From positions 1 through 8,489 of the forward strand of contig SKTQ01000330.1 in NCBI GenBank assembly GCA_007122505.1: DNA of 8,489 bases. Direction: 5' to 3'. Origin of the DNA: Bacteroidales bacterium (GTDB lineage: Bacteria > Bacteroidota > Bacteroidia > Bacteroidales > UBA7960). The translations under genes were made by a program, and so were the position numbers. The first letter of the stretch is position 1. Each line of letters opens with the position of its first letter. This document shows positions 7,573 through 8,489 of the stretch, piece after piece. The notes under the pieces were generated by a model, which made no database searches, had not been told where the DNA came from, and saw nothing but the letters and a program-made list of their open reading frames with translations.

Positions 7573-8370
7573 ATGAGAATAATTTGCATGCTTGTACTGG
7601 CATTCATGGCCATGCATGTCTATGCTGCCGAACCGGTCCGCCATGTGGAAAACAATGCTTTTCGCCGCGGAGAGATACTGGTTTTTAATGCCATGTACCA
7701 TAGCCGGATGACAGGGAGTGTGACAGCCGGAGATGCCCGCCTGGAAATATTGCCCGGCAATAAACTGATCGACGGCCGGACAACCATGCGTATCAAAGGT
7801 ACCGCTAATACCCGTGGCGTATTTAACCTGTTTTTCAGGGTTGAAAATTATTATCATTCTTATGTGGATGAAGAAACCATGGCTCCGCTTCGTTTCCACA
7901 GGAACATCAGGGAGGGAAGGTACCGCAGGGAAGACAATGTGCGGTTTGACCATCATAATAACCTGGCATTCAGCGAGCGTGATACCACAACCATCCCACC
8001 TTTTGTGCAGGATATCATCTCCGCCCTGTATTATGCACGTACGTTCGATATGACTGATGTCCAACCCGGCGACAGCTTCGAAGTGAATTTTTACCTCAGC
8101 GACTCGGTCTATGTCAGCAGGATTCTCTATGAAGGCAGAGAACAGATCACAACACGCCTTGGAACCTTTAATACTTTGGTTTTTAAACCCCAGGTACAGG
8201 AAGGCACGGTCTTTAACCAGCCCTATCCGATGACTTTATGGATCTCCGATGACAAGAATAAAATCCCCATACGCGTTGAATCCGGACTCATCGTTGGAAC
8301 GGCCCGCCTTGATCTGACTCAATTCGGCGGTTTGCGAAACCCTGTCACATCTTTTGTGCCCCGGCCCTAA
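7573..8370 (+). CDS. Secreted DUF3108-family protein
   Basis: The 265-residue product resembles the DUF3108 family, envelope proteins of unknown biochemical role that are common in Gram-negative bacteria. Residues 1-18 form a signal peptide: Met-Arg, a hydrophobic core (IICMLVLAFMAMH), then VYA before Ala-Glu-Pro, fitting signal peptidase I. The mature part is rich in alternating beta-strand patterns. Recognisable stretches are RRGEILVFNAMYHSRMTGSV near its start, FRVENYYHSYVDEETMAPLR in the middle, and LGTFNTLVFKPQVQEG and MTLWISDDKNKIPIRVES near the end. I see no catalytic motif and no later membrane segment, so it is probably periplasmic. An upstream in-frame ATG at 7540 overlaps the last 14 bases of leuS and would add MSLSETSAFNN before the signal peptide. 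The 7573 start gives a cleaner export signal, so I prefer it. It lies 19 bases after leuS and is probably co-transcribed with it. Confidence 0.85.
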   Translation: MRIICMLVLAFMAMHVYAAEPVRHVENNAFRRGEILVFNAMYHSRMTGSVTAGDARLEILPGNKLIDGRTTMRIKGTANTRGVFNLFFRVENYYHSYVDEETMAPLRFHRNIREGRYRREDNVRFDHHNNLAFSERDTTTIPPFVQDIISALYYARTFDMTDVQPGDSFEVNFYLSDSVYVSRILYEGREQITTRLGTFNTLVFKPQVQEGTVFNQPYPMTLWISDDKNKIPIRVESGLIVGTARLDLTQFGGLRNPVTSFVPRP

Positions 8371-8489
8371 ATGGCAAAAATGCCCTTGCATATTCCATGT
8401 GCATTTTTTTGGATTATTTGCGTACTTTTGATCTTTCTTTTGCTTATCCTTCCATTCATAAGGTATTGCGAAGGCATGGAGCCCGAAGA
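8371..8489 (+). CDS. N-terminus of a membrane-anchored protein (partial)
   Basis: An open frame begins with ATG directly after the TAA of the DUF3108 gene (TAAATG, no gap) and runs off the window after 39 codons. It starts MAKMPLHIPC, followed by a strongly hydrophobic stretch at residues about 10-30 (AFFWIICVLLIFLLLILPFI), then RYCEGMEPE. This is a signal-anchor or uncleaved signal sequence with a short, slightly basic N-terminus, suggesting an inner-membrane protein whose bulk lies in the periplasm. A second ATG at 8380 is an alternative start. The zero spacing implies translational coupling to the DUF3108 gene. The visible part is too short to assign a family. Confidence 0.6.
   Translation, partial: MAKMPLHIPCAFFWIICVLLIFLLLILPFIRYCEGMEPE

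Noticed and set aside
7573..7590. Lipoprotein signal in the DUF3108 protein (Cys5)
   Set aside because: The cysteine is at residue 5, before the hydrophobic core, so it cannot be a lipobox cysteine. A signal peptidase I site at VYA fits better.
7546..8064. A 172-codon minus-strand frame opposite the DUF3108 gene
   Set aside because: It is antisense to a gene with a signal peptide and family similarity. Its product shows no coherent features.

Overview
The window looks like a chromosomal segment from a member of the Bacteroidota, probably a Bacteroidales-like lineage. Three things point that way. The coding genes closely resemble Bacteroidota proteins, including a leucyl-tRNA synthetase that starts MEYNFRDVEKKWQ and lacks the Cys-rich zinc knuckle. 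The genes have no clear Shine-Dalgarno sequences. The divergent intergenic region carries elements matching the Bacteroidota promoter consensus (TTTG, about 19 bases, then TAnnTTTG). The lineage call is an inference from sequence features only.

Layout. Bases 1-587 hold no convincing gene. They are filled with a mosaic of a roughly 53-base repeat built around the palindrome GGGGCGTWAGCCCC. The copies form three blocks in plus, minus and plus orientation, and a decayed copy runs into the stop codon of the first gene. Bases 585-4643 (minus strand) hold a two-gene operon, mutA then mutB, encoding the two subunits of adenosylcobalamin-dependent methylmalonyl-CoA mutase. Bases 4644-4790 form a divergent promoter region. 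Bases 4791-8489 (plus strand) hold leuS (leucyl-tRNA synthetase), a tightly linked gene for a secreted DUF3108 protein, and the first 39 codons of a membrane-anchored protein cut off by the window edge.

How the genes work together. MutA and MutB form the heterodimer that interconverts succinyl-CoA and (R)-methylmalonyl-CoA, a step in propionate formation or propionate use. Only MutB has the cobalamin-binding histidine motif and the substrate-selecting Tyr and Arg residues. The neighbouring epimerase, decarboxylase and MeaB chaperone genes are not in this window. The leuS-side genes probably share a transcript (14-base overlap or 19-base gap, then 0-base gap), but no functional link between translation and the DUF3108 envelope protein is evident.

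I found no clear new defence, mobile or biosynthetic system. The least explained part of the window is the oriented palindromic repeat mosaic at 1-587, with its shared block-end sequence. The leuS start site also deserves correction: the predicted promoter favours 4791 over the longer frame start at 4755.
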